A stretch of DNA of 64,000 nt from Ischnura elegans (GCF_921293095.1 NC_060249.1:75465907-75529906); one strand, 5' to 3'. Shown: positions 23,886 to 35,899, numbered from the stretch's first letter. The notes: generated from the letters alone by a model not told the origin. Numbers and translations are program-made.

Positions 23886-24204
23886 TAATGAGGTTCTATT
23901 TTATATTATTAAGGTGAAGCTTTCATACATTGCGGTGTCTGTATTCTAAGAAATTTCATTGCACTTACCTGCACAATTATAGCATTTTACCTAATTTTTT
24001 TATCTTGACTCTGTCTTTTAAAGCAACAAATGCCCAAAAAGTACATACTGTTTGTACTTTGCTGCTGTAGTTTCTTCACCCTGACGCTAAAAAATCATTC
24101 CAGTTCATTTCTCTTGCCTCCGGTGCTTCCTGTTGGAACACATAATTCAATTAATGGTGTAAAATGTTTGGAGCACATTTCGTCAGTAAGTCAACTAGAG
24201 CAAC

Positions 24205-24511
24205 CAGGGGCGCAGCTAGGAATTAAGGCTGGGGGGTTTAGGCTGGGGCTTAGGTGCAACTAATACCAGGATATGTGAAGGCATGGAATACCCACCAGGA
24301 TAATTGGTAGGTACAAGATTAATATATTGCGGAATTTTAAGATAAACGGTTCAAAATGGTGAGTTTTGCAGCTTTCTGAGGGATATTTTATCAATCCTTA
24401 CACTATTGTATTAGTAATATCAATCCTATTCAGTAAAATGGATTAAACTGAAAAATTTCTCTGAGCTCTGGGGGGGTTTAACCCCCAAAATCCCCCCTCA
24501 CTGCGCCACTG
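24205..24511. mobile_element. hAT-like MITE, family with CAGGGGCGCAGCTAGGAATT end
   Basis: The left end is CAGGGGCGCAGCTAGGAATT and the right end is CTCACTGCGCCACTG. The flanking 8-mers AGAGCAAC and AGAACAAC differ by one base. It is the same family as 35590-35899. Confidence 0.8.
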
Positions 24512-25284
24512 AGAACAACAACTTTATTACGGTCAACAATAGATACTTTATACCAGTTTCTTCTTTGACCCACTCCTGGAATAAACTGAGTAATTCCCCA
24601 ATTAATAAACTGAGAAAATTTGACCACAGTATATGTATATGAAAACGTTTTTGCTAGGAATTCTGGGTCTTGGGACGACTAAGAGCAAATAAATAAAACG
24701 TGACCTCTGAATCCACACTACCAGTCGATTCAACTTTTTCCTCTTAAATTTATGAAGTCTTTTATTCTATAATCAAAAAACTACCTCCAGCCTTGCTGAG
24801 TAATGTTGAATATTGCCTTGTATGTCGTCAACAACACTCTCTAATGTTTTTGACTCCATAGTTAGAAGTGTAAACTGGACATGTATGTTGGCGAAAAGGA
24901 TCAGTGCTTTCAAATTTCATGTAAATATGATTTTATTTAAATCTTTAAATGTAAAAATTATCAAATGAGAAAAATATTAAAATTCTACCAGATTAAAATC
25001 TAAAAAATCCTTCTGAAAAATTTTCACATGATTACCAATGATGCTGATTATTTACCCTCATACCCTTGATTAATTGCACAAATACAGACTCATATTTCAG
25101 CCAAACCCCATTGCAGTTGCAATGCTCTTTGACCTGCCCTCTAAGGGAGTTTTAATGATGGCAATGACCTTTCATTCTATGCACTGTTTTGAACATTGGA
25201 AGTAATGGAATTTTCTCTCAGATGCAGGCCTCCCCACCTGTCCTCTTAAAGGTATGTCAATAGCTTTAATTATCAGAACTATTA

Positions 25285-27082
25285 CCCTTTCGTGCGAAAT
25301 GTGGGGTCCTTGGCAATTAAGCCCGACCCTCCCACTCATTTATGATCATCCTCACTGCAGGAATCCTTTGTGAAGAATTTATATTGTCGATGATTTTTGC
25401 AATGATATATTTTAATGTTGCATACTATAATTTTTTATACTTTGAAATGAATACTTCATTTTATTCTGTGCATAATTAATTTTTGAACAAACTTATAGTG
25501 TTAAAAATAACGGACTTCTGAACCTATAGTCTTAGTACCTTGTATTCACTAACTTTGTGTTTATAAATGCTAAAAATCCATTTAAAATTCCACAATGCTT
25601 AAAAAAATGTTAGTAATACTTTAAGAAGAATAAATTATTGAAAAAATGCAATATTTGGTTGAAAAAAACACTGCTAATGCAATAAATTGACCTTGAATTT
25701 GTGCTATGATGGGAAATATTTTGGATGCGATGAACTTAACCCATACTATTGCGCTGCAGGATGGACAGGGACATATTTATGACATCAGACACCCATACAT
25801 GCCCATAAGGTAATTTTCTATACCTTTGAGTAATGAAAAAATGTATCCATATTTTTGTCATGATACAGCAACTGTATGGTATATTTAGCCCTTTCCTGCT
25901 GGCGCCTACTGTAGGAAAATGTTTTCTGTGCTATAAGATGCATAAGAATATTTGAAACCTCACTGTGCGGAACTCTTTATTGGGGTGGAGCTACTCTGCT
26001 ATTTTTGTCCCTCAGATCAGTGGCAGATACAGATGGGGGGGCGCAGAGGCCACGCACCCCCCTTTGTGGGGCCACCGGTATTGCCAAACATAGCATAACT
26101 ACAATTGTAACTTATTTATATCATAGGATGGCATTGTCTTGAATATGTGTATAATCACTTTAATGAAAAATTTCTGTAGCTCTGCATATGGCCTGACTAC
26201 TTTTTATTACGATAAAAGTAAAGGTAACTCAAGATATTTTTTGTGCCCTCCCTTGAGTTTTCTCTGTATCCCCTGCTTCCTCAGATTTGAGGCCCAACTC
26301 AACAGAGATTTCCTTTACTCTGGCCACTGAACTACAACCTCTAACCCTCTCATAGCATGAATCCATCGTCAACTTATTGAGTTACTATACCATTTTTCTG
26401 AACTGACGGTGGCTGACCTTGAGCGTGCACAAAACCCACCCACTCTTATAGCCAATCACAGAAGAGCGACAGGAGAAAGTGTGGAAGAGCCCGCAGTCTC
26501 TCTCCGAACTCCGTGCAGTGCAGATCGCTCTCCAGCTAGCAGTGTTGCCAAATCGAATCGCTCAGCATTCGTCCAAGAATCTTTCGCCGTCCCCGAAAGT
26601 ACCGTTATTCCCAAGGCTGGCAATGCCAGTCGGCCGGATGGAGGGGAGCGGAGGAGAAAAGGGAAGGGGCAGTGCTTCTGATTGGCTACTTGCTATTTTC
26701 CACCCAGCCGCCATCAGTTCGGTAAAATGGTATAGTGGTTTTTTTCAACCAAACATAGTATTTGATTTTCAATAATTTATTCTTCTGAAAGAATTTCTAA
26801 TATTTTTTAAATATTGTGAAATTTTAAACAGATTTCTAGTGTTAATAACAAAAAAGTTAGTAAATAAAAGGTAATAAGGCTACAAGTCCAGAAATCTGTT
26901 ATTTTTAACGCCAAAATTTCAATTAAAAATCATTTATGGACAGAAGAAAACGAGGAATTCATTTCAAAGTATTAAAAATTGTAGTACGCAACGTGGTAAA
27001 CTGTGCGACAGCTATACCAGACGTCAGGTGTTATGCGTTTGAAAATTTCCGTCGCCTCCACCTGACGTCCGGCACGAAAGGG
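25285..27082. mobile_element. piggyBac-like element with long (about 350-390 bp) diverged inverted repeats
   Basis: The right end is GCACGAAAGGG followed by TTAA (27083-27086). The left end is CCCTTTCGTGC, preceded by a degraded ATTA. The arms 25285-25675 and 26733-27082 share long blocks in inverted orientation. Examples are ATACTTTGAAATGAAT, GTTAAAAATAAC and AGAAGAATAAATTATTGAAAA. The left arm resumes at about 26385 (ACTATACCATTTTTCTGAAC), so about 700 bp at 25678-26384 look like a later insertion, which itself contains a hAT-like MITE at 26018-26278. The centre near 26400-26700 is GC-rich with no transposase. TTAA and a CCC start are the piggyBac hallmarks. Confidence 0.65.
26018..26278. 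mobile_element. hAT-like MITE, 261 bp, with perfect 8-bp duplication CCTCAGAT
   Basis: It starts CAGTGGCAGATACAGATGGG and is flanked by CCTCAGAT at 26010-26017 and 26279-26286. It has the same length and sequence family as the copy at 47981-48241. The right terminus has mutated from the expected CAGCTACTG type. Confidence 0.85.
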
Positions 27083-27086
27083 TTAA

Positions 27087-28443
27087 GATTGCCAAATTAG
27101 CTATAATTAAGTTATAGTAGTTAGTTATAGTTAGCTATAATTAATCTTTGATGGTTTTTCTTCCTTTCACAAATGCAGTTGTTGATTGCTCTCAAATACT
27201 TTATTTTTCAATTTCCTGAGTTTACCGAATGCATGAAATTGTCAACATGAAAGAGACTGGACATCTTACCCCCTACATCAGTCAACCCCAAATCAACTCT
27301 CTCTGTCCTGTTCCAACAGGCATGTATACCTCGGCAGACCAAGCTGTATCCTCTCCCACTTTTGATCTTACTCTAATGGGGAAAAAATATTTTTATTTGA
27401 AAAATAAAAGATTATTAATTTTCAAAACATTTATTGGCATTTAAGGCACATGTTTTTGATTGAAAGTGCTTTTGTTGAGAAGAGAATGCAAATACTTGGA
27501 TATGTTAAATACCTATGTGTAGAGAAGTCTTCCCTAAGTTTCTGTCATATGATTTACCACTTTGCATAATAAAAATTACAGTCGGTGTTAGGTACAATTA
27601 AATACATGTGTGAATTTTAGATTCTCAAATTTTATCCAACTCTTTGGCAACTCTTTCATCAATATTTTATAACTAACATCTTTGGAATTATGAAATCATC
27701 AATAGCAAGATGAAATATTCATTTTTCAATAAATAAATATATCAGTCAATATATTCTAATAAATACAAAATATTTCTTGTACACTGAAATCATCTCAATG
27801 TTTTAAATTTGGATGTGGTTTTGGTGCATGTTGAACAAAATAAGACAATACCATTGTATCTGACAAAGATGAATATACAATATGGAATATATAGGTTATT
27901 GTAGTGTACTAAATGAAATAAATGTATGTATAAAACAAAACAAGCTGTCCACAGTATATTTCCTTCCACGCAGCTTTGCTAATAGTTTGGTCATGTCCAT
28001 TTTTAGTCTACAACATAATCCATACACATCAAATATCTCACAAAAAATAACATTTTTTCCCATCATAAAATTCAAGGATCTATCACAGTACCAAACATAA
28101 TGGTACTTTAAGTGTAATTAAGGTCTTTTTGTGCATCCACAACTTGTAATTATATTTATACACACATACCTTTTTAATAGTTCTATGTTCATGATAAGGA
28201 GAGGAATAAAATTGCCCTTAAACATGGCTGTAGTTTTTAAGATAAGTATTTTTATATCAACATTTATTAAGAAAAGCTTCTGAAGAATTAGAGGCCAAGT
28301 CATTACATGCATGAATTCTCTGCAGATTTTGGAGGTTGAACTATTTATGTTGTGATTGTATGGTAATATTATAGTATATTGGCCATATAAAGCTGGTATG
28401 GACCAAGTATCAGCTACCCCATGATGAAAGTATTGCTTATGCT
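27087..28443. other. AT-rich stretch without recognisable genes
   Basis: Short frames only. The repeated TTAGCTATAATTA motif near 27097-27143 is a small local repeat. Confidence 0.4.
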
Positions 28444-28715
28444 CAGTGGCGTAGCGAGGGGGGAGGTCTTGGGGGTCCGGACCCCCCCTCACCCTACCAA
28501 AAATATAAAAACACAATTACTTTAATTCAAAAAAGAAAAAAAAATACTGAAAAGTCATGAATATGTGTACAAAAGATTTATTTGAAAAATAAATTTTTTG
28601 ATTATGAAAAGTGTTATAATTAGTTTAAAACCCTCTACTTATTGCCCTATTTTTAAAAAATTTTACCCCCTGGTGTTGGACCCCTCCCCTAAAAATAAAT
28701 CTGGCTATGCCACTG
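28444..28715. mobile_element. hAT-like MITE, reverse-oriented copy of the 33939-34190 family
   Basis: Ends CAGTGGCGTAGCGAGGGGGG and CTGGCTATGCCACTG. The interior matches the reverse complement of the copies at 33939 and 34584 (GGGTCCGGACCC near one end, AT-rich middle). I see no exact target duplication. Confidence 0.75.
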
Positions 28716-30419
28716 ACTACCCCACATTCTTCCACTAAAATAGTGGTTTTAGTCCAATACTGGCTGCCCTAGCTAGCAAAGGGATTTGATAAGTTCTTAG
28801 AATTATTTGGGATAGCCCATTTTGCTCCAACATTGGTAGCTCACGGCAGGTCCGGAACCTGGTCAGAGCAGAGGTGGCACATGCCCACGGTCCCAGGTTT
28901 CAGGGGGCAGAAAAATTTCAAAAGTTTATTGAAAAAAAGTTATTTAATTTTTCTATTTAAATTATTTAACAATAATTATTAATTTATGAATTATATAAGG
29001 ATTAAATAATACTAATAAAACTTTTTAAACAAACATATCTTTCATAATGCCAATTACCGCTTATCAAAAAATAGCCTACAGATGTGTTACTTTGTAGAGG
29101 TAGAGGAGAGAGATGAAGAGGGAGAGGGGGGATCAGGAGAGGGGGGTGGCAAACTGATTTTTGCCCCCCTGAAAGAATTCCTACTTCTAGGCCTGGCTCA
29201 TGGGATAGTTAATATTGTTGGATCTCCTTTCAAAAATTTGAATTTTGAAAGGAGATCCAGATTGGCTGGTCAGCCAATTTGTGATTCTAATGAAATCCAA
29301 ATACATATACTATCATGTATTTCCAATGCCAATATTTTTTGTCCATTGGAGTAAAGGCGACATTTTAAGAAGTAGCTCCCTATCCTTCTAATATCATATA
29401 TTCTCATCTATAATGTGCCTTCGTGTAAGATGTGCACCTTGTGGTTTTGGGGAATGAATTTGGATAAAAACAAACAGAAATAATACACAAAAGATAATAC
29501 ATACATACTGTTAAATGGAAAGACAGCATGTATGTTATTATTAAAGAGATTTAGTCTTCAGTTTTCCCTTGAAATAAGCAGGAAAATTATGATTTGAAAA
29601 TTAAATAGTTATTTGGCATCATACTTTCATAATGAGTGACCTCTGACCTCTAGGTCTGACTTGATTGGGCATGGTGCACTCAAGGTTAATAGTCGCACTA
29701 ATGGTGGTGGTGTTGTGGCAGTGGTAGGTGGGCCCCACGGAGCACCACAACTGGCAGCGGATAGATTTTATAAGAAAACAACAAGAGGCTCACATCTTAA
29801 AAAAACTACCACTTACTCAAGAGTAGATCTTACTCAATGCTAGTAATTTTTAACTTCACTGCCAGTTGTCACTCAGAACCAGTCAGCATTTATATATGTA
29901 TTATACATCACTATAGGAGAATGCTAATGAAGTGCTTAACTTGAAAAAAATCTCAGTTGATCAAAAATCACTTCAAGTACCCAAGGCTAATGTCTTAATT
30001 ACATGAGACATCCCATACCATTTTGAATGAGGTTGTCTCTTCAGATATTTATTTTACTAGAGGTGATATTTAATCAACTTGAAATGAGATAATTTTGATA
30101 ACCACACATTTTTTCTTTGGTTCACCATAACTCTCATGTGAAGGTTTTCACTCTTGTGAAGGTTACTAGTTTACTCTGTTAGAAAATCTCCATACTGATT
30201 ACAACATTATTCCCTATACATCATGATTCACGTTTCACCCAAAACTCCTTTCATTATAAAAGGCATGGATGAGAAAGTCACGTGCCAACTTTGGAAGGTG
30301 TGCATTGGTGTTTCCCTCGGTTGATTGCTCCTCATTGAGCATTACGGAAACCTAAGGACTCTGCTTTTCGATAGGTTCTACCATAGAGTAAGTATAAAAT
30401 ACTTACTCTATCGTTGTAC
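28716..30419. other. Stretch without recognisable genes; small hairpins
   Basis: There is a perfect hairpin GGATCTCCTTTCAAAA with a 7-base loop at 29220-29258. A second has ATAGAGTAAGTAT arms with a 3-base loop near 30385-30413. A G-rich tract with ends near 28850 and 29190 may be another decayed MITE. Confidence 0.45.
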
Positions 30420-30729
30420 CATGGGCATACCCAGCAAGGGGCAGAAGGGGGCAGCAGCCCCTCCTAGAATAAAAAATCGCAAAAGTCTTTAAAGAAAATC
30501 AGGACTGGATTAAAGGAAAAGTTTTCAACAATTTTTCTTTAAACCCACGAAAAATGATATCAGTATAAGACATGTAATTAAATTTGTTTTTCAAGCAAAT
30601 AATTTTAAAAACTTATAAAGCACCATTATAGTTTTCTTACAATGTTGGTTTCATTCATCTTTTCCATACTTAAATACTACAACTTGAACAACCATGGCTC
30701 ATCCCCCCTATTTTTGATCCTGGGTATGT
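30420..30729 (-). mobile_element. MITE of the CATGGGCGTACCCAG family
   Basis: It starts CATGGGCATACCCAGCAAGG and ends GATCCTGGGTATGTCC. It is inverted relative to the copies at 14951 and 31053. Confidence 0.75.
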
Positions 30730-31052
30730 CCTCGGGATCTACCACACAGCCAGTTCGTCTACATGCCTGCTGTACAGATATTTTGTGACACAGTGAGTGA
30801 CAACTTGGCAAAAAAATTATGTGAGCTGCAGAGGCATATTCAGGGGTATTTACTATCAAGTAGAGGGAACATCCTGGGCATACAGGCAATATTCAATACA
30901 AAGCAACATTTTAGGTTTGTTGGATGAAAAGTTTTGTGTTTTTTGATAATTTTTTATTTATATCTTAATGATTGGCATGTACCTCAGTCTGAATTCTGTT
31001 CTTAATCTGCAGATGACGCTCTCAATTTCACTGTATAATTATGAGCCTGAGC

Positions 31053-31312
31053 CATGGGCGTACCCAGGATCAAAACTAAGGGAGAGGGGGGGCAAACTGT
31101 GGTCGTTCAAGTTGTAGCATTTTAGCCCAGAAGAGGTTAATGAAACCAAAATTTTAAGGAAATTGTGCAGCCCTTTATTATATTATGAAATTATTTGCTC
31201 TAAAATAATAATTATTTTTATTTTAGTTCCATGTAACTTTCATTTTGAGCGAAATTTATTTTTGCTTTTAGGGGGGGGGTCTTCCCCTGGAGGCTTTGGG
31301 TGCCTCTTCCAT
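31053..31312 (+). mobile_element. MITE of the CATGGGCGTACCCAG family, right end decayed
   Basis: It starts CATGGGCGTACCCAGGATCA, followed by the family interior (GTTCAAGTTGTAGCATTTTA). The right end near 31312 retains the G-run and CCCCTGG but not the terminal TACGCCCATG. Confidence 0.65.
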
Positions 31313-32432
31313 ATGAAATATAGTTAATTCACTAGTTATCTCACCATGAAAAGACAATGGAAACTAACAAAAACGTACAGGTTTAGTGCACGGACAAATC
31401 CTGTTGAACTCCTCCTTGAGTATCTCTATGGGTTTAACTTAATTTACCCTGCGACAAGATCTTTGTTCCAAGTAATGTATATTATTCTATACACCTGCCT
31501 GTACAGTATCTTACATCTTTCATGTGAAACTACAAATTGTGACGAATTTCATATTTTTAGAAACAGTCAAAACCACCAAAAATTGGTGGTGGAAGGAAAG
31601 GGAGGACAAAGGAGCAGTGTGCCCCATGTTTCCACTTCCAAGAAGCCCACAGAGGGATGAGTTGGGTAATTGAATGTGGTGGAAGGGCTGGGGGAATAAC
31701 CTCCTTGGAGAAATACTCTTTACTCCGAATATTCTTGGCGGCCTTTTTGGAATGAAAGAGATGAAAAATACAGAGAACATGGTGGAAAATGTTACGACTT
31801 GACCCTCTTTATCTAATCTACCTTTTCGAGTTTGCACTAATTTCCTTGGGTGCCTTAATTACTTAACGCCTTATCATTATCTCAAATATGCATTCTTGTT
31901 TACCCATCGTATAATCACCTTGTTAATGGTAATTTAATTCTTCTGTTGCATATGATGTAAAAGGCAGACAATAGGTAGACATAAACCACTAATGTTGGGC
32001 ATTTATTCTCCTTACTTACCCAGCAATTTTGAAGTCATCCTCTGCTTTTGTCATATTGACTTGAGGCGAAATAAAACTTCTTACAACTTAAGAATACTCT
32101 GGATTATTAAAAAAAACGTAAATACTCTTTAGTGGTAGGTGTATGGAATAAAGCTATGATACGAATATGGATGGGTCATAAAGGCTACACATTGTTACAG
32201 GAACAACGTAATCACTTTCAGGCCTAGAAGTATTCATATTGCAGTATTTCTTTAAATTCACAATTAAGACTCACAAGAATGTCTTGGCAATAGTAACCAT
32301 GGACCGCACAAAACACTTGCAGCAATATTCACCATAGCATTCTCAAATGTCTCGAGCCACTGTACACACAAATCGAGGAAAACTAGTGGAAGGATCACCA
32401 ACTTCCTCAAACTTAGGCAACACCAGCATCCC
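31313..32432. other. Downstream flank of the menorin gene, probable 3' UTR in its upper part
   Basis: This lies after the minus-strand stop at 32433. The first minus-strand AATAAA I see is at 32007-32002, which would give a 3' UTR of about 430 bases. No other gene is recognised. Confidence 0.4.
32002..32007 (-). terminator. Candidate polyadenylation signal AATAAA for the menorin gene
   Basis: This is the nearest AATAAA downstream of the stop codon on the minus strand. It is a single hexamer, so weak evidence. Confidence 0.3.
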
Positions 32433-32984
32433 TCAGCGGAGCTTGAGCAGGAGGGATAGGGATGCGAAAATCAGCCCAAGGGCCAGGGGAGCCGGGTGGA
32501 AAATGGAACCGACTCCTCCGGTGAGCTGTCTCTCCAATGGCTCAGGCACATCCACGTAGATCCTCTTCCTGCCGATTCTATCCATGAGGGACTTGAGGGC
32601 TGGGACGTTGACGGGGTCATCCTTGGCACTCCATATCGTCAGGGTGTTTCCGTTGCTCTCCGAACCGATCAGTTCGATCATGGGGTCGGGTGAGTTGGCG
32701 GCGAGGCCGGCCCTGACTGGGAAGGTGACGGGTTGGGAGACCGAGTTCATCCTGAGGGCATCGAGCATGTCTAGGACGTGTCTCTGGGAGTATGCTGGGG
32801 GGGAGTTCTTGGGTGGGACGTAGTCTGCATCGGAGCCGTAGAGGGTCGTCCATCCGACGGAGAGCGTCACCTGCGGGAAGATGGTGCGGCAGGCGTAGAG
32901 GAAGGCATCAGCGTCCACTGGCGTCTTCTCGCTTTCCACGGGTCCTTGCAGAATGTCTGCGTTGAGCCAGACTGGGAAAGTCAT
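32433..32984 (-). CDS. FAM151: FAM151/menorin family protein, last coding exon (183 residues)
   Basis: This is the C-terminal half of the menorin domain, a TIM-barrel, glycerophosphodiester-phosphodiesterase-like fold. Residues 1-16 read MTFPVWLNADILQGPV, matching the family signature PVWLNADILxGP. Further on come LSVGWTTLYG (about 41-50) and PVTFPVRAGLAANSP (about 83-97), then LTIWSAKDDPVN and a YVDVPEP segment. The frame ends in a hydrophobic run (PLALGLIFASLSLLL) and three residues, as expected for a GPI-anchor signal, so the product is probably displayed on the cell surface. The exon begins directly after TTGTTCTACAG (acceptor, 32990-32985) in phase 0. The first ATG is internal, not a start. 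In C. elegans the family member MNR-1 acts from the epidermis as a dendrite-branching co-ligand; the role here is inferred only from homology. The exon is intact. Confidence 0.95.
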   Translation of the reverse strand: MTFPVWLNADILQGPVESEKTPVDADAFLYACRTIFPQVTLSVGWTTLYGSDADYVPPKNSPPAYSQRHVLDMLDALRMNSVSQPVTFPVRAGLAANSPDPMIELIGSESNGNTLTIWSAKDDPVNVPALKSLMDRIGRKRIYVDVPEPLERQLTGGVGSIFHPAPLALGLIFASLSLLLKLR

Positions 32985-33695
32985 CTGTAGAACAATGAGG
33001 AAACAAAGCAGTTAATCGTCAGCGTATACCCATGATAACAATATATTATGGTAATGGTCAGATAATGTCATGGTAAAATTAGCAGTACTGGAATGCACTT
33101 TCCTTAACTTTCATTAGAAGTGAAATATTATATGAGTTATTTTATTACAAGCCATTCTTGACATTTTATTACTTAATTCTTTGTTTTGGTTATGAGTGTA
33201 TAAATTAGGAATTTTGAGGTTACAAAATTGATAAAAGTGTTATTTGAGTATTATGCCTTTTGTTAACCAGTGCCAAAATGGCATTCCGGCTCCATGACAC
33301 CATTTGTAATGGTAAATTCTTGAAAATGATATTGAAAAACTATTTCAAACGTCAGCATACAGCACATGTCATACAAAAAGTCTTCTCGGGTTTTCCACCA
33401 AAGTTGACATTTCATGTAATCCATTGAATGACTATCAAACTAGATCCAAGAGGGCTCTCTGTTAATTACTTATGACATTCTCATCAGCCACGCAGACAAG
33501 TTCCCATATATTTTCGAGTGTAGCCACTCATTATTTTATTTATATTCTGTGGTTTTTGTTTCCCTAGTTTTCTTTTCCTGATTTTGGTAAATAATTTTGC
33601 TGAAACAATAGCTTCACGCAAAATTGAACTTCATCCATGAACAAAAACTTCATAAACATACATAATTATTATTTCTGGATATTAATCACCCAGGA

Positions 33696-33899
33696 ATAAA
33701 CAAAATCTTATTAAACATCAACATAAATTAAATTTTTCTAAGAGACTTCATGGCCTAATGCGTAAAATCCATCAGTGAAGCACAATTGAAAATTACTTCT
33801 AACCCATACAATAAAACAACTGATGGATTTTACGCATTAGGCCATGAAGTCTCTTAGAAAAATTTAATTTATGTTGATGTTTAATAAGATTTTGTTTAT
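33696..33899. repeat. Perfect inverted repeat, 81-bp arms, 42-bp spacer
   Basis: Arms 33696-33776 and 33819-33899 are exact complements (the left arm starts ATAAACAAAATCTTATTAAA). The spacer is ordinary AT-rich sequence. It lies in the menorin intron. Confidence 0.95.
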
Positions 33900-33938
33900 A
33901 GTCAGTGAGATGTATGCAATCTCTTGAGACAAATAAGT

Positions 33939-34190
33939 TAGTGGGGCAGCCAGGAATTTCTTTCACGGTCCAAAACCAGCAGGGATTTTTTGTAAATGGG
34001 TACTAAAAATAGGGTTTTTAACAAATTTTAACAATTTTCAGAACCAAAAAATATTTAATTTGTCAAAGAAATCCATTATAAATTCATGATTTTTCAATAT
34101 ATTTTTTCTTTTATGAAGGAGATTAATTGTTTTGCTATACTTTGGAGGGGTCCGGACCCTCCGAACCTTCCCTCCCTCGCTACGCCACTG
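33939..34190 (+). mobile_element. hAT-like MITE (AGTGGCGTAGCCAGG family)
   Basis: Ends TAGTGGGGCAGCCAGGAATT and TCGCTACGCCACTG. It contains GGGGTCCGGACCCTCC near the right end. The interior is shared with the copies at 34584 and 28444. Confidence 0.75.
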
Positions 34191-34273
34191 ACAAAGTGTA
34201 GGAGAGAAACTGTATGATGAGCATGATCACTTGTGGGCCGTGGGAAATTTTTTAGGACACAAATGGTCAAATA

Positions 34274-34377
34274 TACAATTATGTACCACATTACCGCACT
34301 ATAGTGAGCCTCTTTGTTCAGTTTTCAGTAAGAAATTTCACCGATACTCACAAAAAAAAGATAACACTTTGCATCAG
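34274..34377 (+). repeat. 104-bp segment repeated in the 36715-36876 element
   Basis: TACAATTATGTACCACATTA through TTTGCATCAG matches 36745-36846 with about seven differences. Here it lacks the flanking inverted repeats. Confidence 0.85.
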
Positions 34378-34583
34378 GTGCGGTTCTAGAAACTTCTCAT
34401 TACGGGAGGTAGAGATGAAGTTATCGATGCGGATGGGGAAGATCCAGGTAATGTTGACTGCACTATCAACTGTTTATTTCATAGGTGAATCACTGAAGAG
34501 ACTCTGTATCATATTATTGGGACCAAAGAAGGATCATTGTTACATCGCAAATAAAATAAAGCAACTCGAGTCTTCATTTCGCC

Positions 34584-34840
34584 CAGTGGTGTAGCCAGGA
34601 ATTTCGTTCCGGGGGGAGAGGGGAAAGGGTCCAAAACCAAGGGTGAAAATTTAAAAAAAGTAATGGGTTTTAAACAAATTTGAACACTTTTCATAATCGA
34701 AAAAACTTCATTTGTTAAAAAAATATTTTGCAAATTCATAATTTTTCAATATTTTGTTTTCTTTTATGAAGGAAATAATTGTGTTTTAATATTTCGGGGG
34801 AGGAGGGGCCCGAACCTCCCTGACCTCCGTCATATTGAAA
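34584..34840 (+). mobile_element. hAT-like MITE, second copy of the 33939 family
   Basis: It starts CAGTGGTGTAGCCAGGAATT, with the same AT-rich interior as at 33939. The right terminus is decayed, so the end is approximate. Confidence 0.7.
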
Positions 34841-34879
34841 TTTTCAGTTCCTTGCTTGCTGTTGAATAGCTGGATCTAA

Positions 34880-35114
34880 AGGCCGTTTTACACATGGCAC
34901 GGAAGTACACAGTTTAGAGCTGCATTAATTTCTCATTGTGGCGAGCAATCACGCGGATGCACGAACGAAATTAGAACAGGGGATATTTAGCCTTCTCACG
35001 CCCACGAATTTCCACTTGCGTTCTAGCAATTCACCGCTTAACACGACGCAATTTTGACTGTGCCTTCGTACACACGTCAGATTGTGCAATTATGTGCCCA
35101 GTGTCCGACGGCCT
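34880..35114. mobile_element. Harbinger-like MITE, 235 bp, AGGCCGTTTTACAC end, TAA duplication
   Basis: Starts AGGCCGTTTTACACATGGCA and ends CGACGGCCT. TAA flanks both sides (34877-34879 and 35115-35117). The same family is at 59916-60688 and 60728-60960. A TAA/TTA 3-bp duplication suggests PIF/Harbinger. Confidence 0.75.
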
Positions 35115-35301
35115 TAAAAGGTTTTTTTTTAAGAAATTAAGAAAAAAATAAGTTGCAATGCTGCGACTTGTAAGTTTCACCCATGCAGTAATAACCTTTT
35201 CATGTTCGTAAAGAGTCCATCTGTTTTGCGTTACAGTATTTTTTTAACTTCCGTGACGAGCAAAAGGCCTTCCCAAAAAGGGAGAGGTGGAAATGACCCA
35301 C

Positions 35302-35528
35302 CTTGTCCTTGAATTTCCCGAGGACCGGGAGGGATGCCTTGAAAGCTTCCGTCGTTTTGAAGTCCAGTTTTATGCCCTTCGACCTCTTCTCGACGATGTG
35401 GTCGAGGAACTGCTCTAGGGAGATGTCGGACGTGTTGGCCGGCGGATGGCCCATTATGGGCAGGATGTCCTCGGGAGAATCGACCAGCGTGCCCAGGACA
35501 ACGTCCGCTTCAAGCATCATCACGTTAC
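35302..35528 (-). CDS. FAM151: FAM151/menorin family protein, middle coding exon (227 nt)
   Basis: This minus-strand exon follows the acceptor TAACAG. Its first two bases complete a glycine codon begun by the exon at 62231. The sequence runs NVMMLEADVVLG and then DILPIMGHPPANTSDIS (about residues 20-36). LEQFLDHIVEKRSKGIKLDFK follows, ending at KFKDK before GTGGGT. EADV, HPP and KGIKLDFK are hallmark blocks of the menorin domain, and the acidic and histidine residues correspond to the phosphodiesterase-like active-site positions. The splice is phase 1 on entry and phase 0 on exit, consistent with both neighbours. The open frame beyond 35302 is read-through into the intron. Confidence 0.93.
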
Positions 35529-35589
35529 CTGTTACGGAAACATTAAAGTTATTAAAAATTATCTACATACTAAATAACCCACTTTCGAC

Positions 35590-35899
35590 CAGGGGCGCAG
35601 CTAAGAATTACGCTAAAAAACTAGGGGGGGGTTTTAGGCGAAAATAATACTTAAGGGTGTGGGGTATTGCATACTTTCCAGTGTAAGCGGGAGTTGCGGG
35701 AGCCATCCTTCAGAAAATTTTATGATTAATGGTTCAAAATGGCGAGTTTTAAGGCTTTAAGAGGGATATTTGATTAATCCTAACACTATTCTATAAGTAA
35801 TACCTATCCAATTAAGTAAAACGGATTAAACTTAAAAATTTCTCTGAGCTCTGGGGGGGGGGGGTTTATCCCCCAAAACCCCCCCTCGCTGCGCCACTG
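35590..35899. mobile_element. hAT-like MITE, second copy of the 24205 family
   Basis: Starts CAGGGGCGCAGCTAAGAATT and ends GCTGCGCCACTG. The flanking 8-mers are CTTTCGAC and CTTCCGAC (one difference). A G-run of 13 lies near 35853-35865. Confidence 0.8.

Larger units (their letters stand above)
32985..35301 (-). other. Menorin intron, 2.3 kb, filled with MITEs
   Basis: The donor is AAG|GTGGGT at 35302/35301 and the acceptor CTACAG ends at 32985. It contains a perfect 81-bp-arm palindrome, two copies of one hAT-like MITE family and a TAA-flanked MITE. Confidence 0.85.

Noticed and set aside
32347..32990. Plus-strand frames of 65-79 codons
   Set aside because: Shadows of the GC-rich menorin exon on the other strand.
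35303..35647. 114-codon plus-strand frame
   Set aside because: Antisense shadow of the menorin middle exon running into a MITE.
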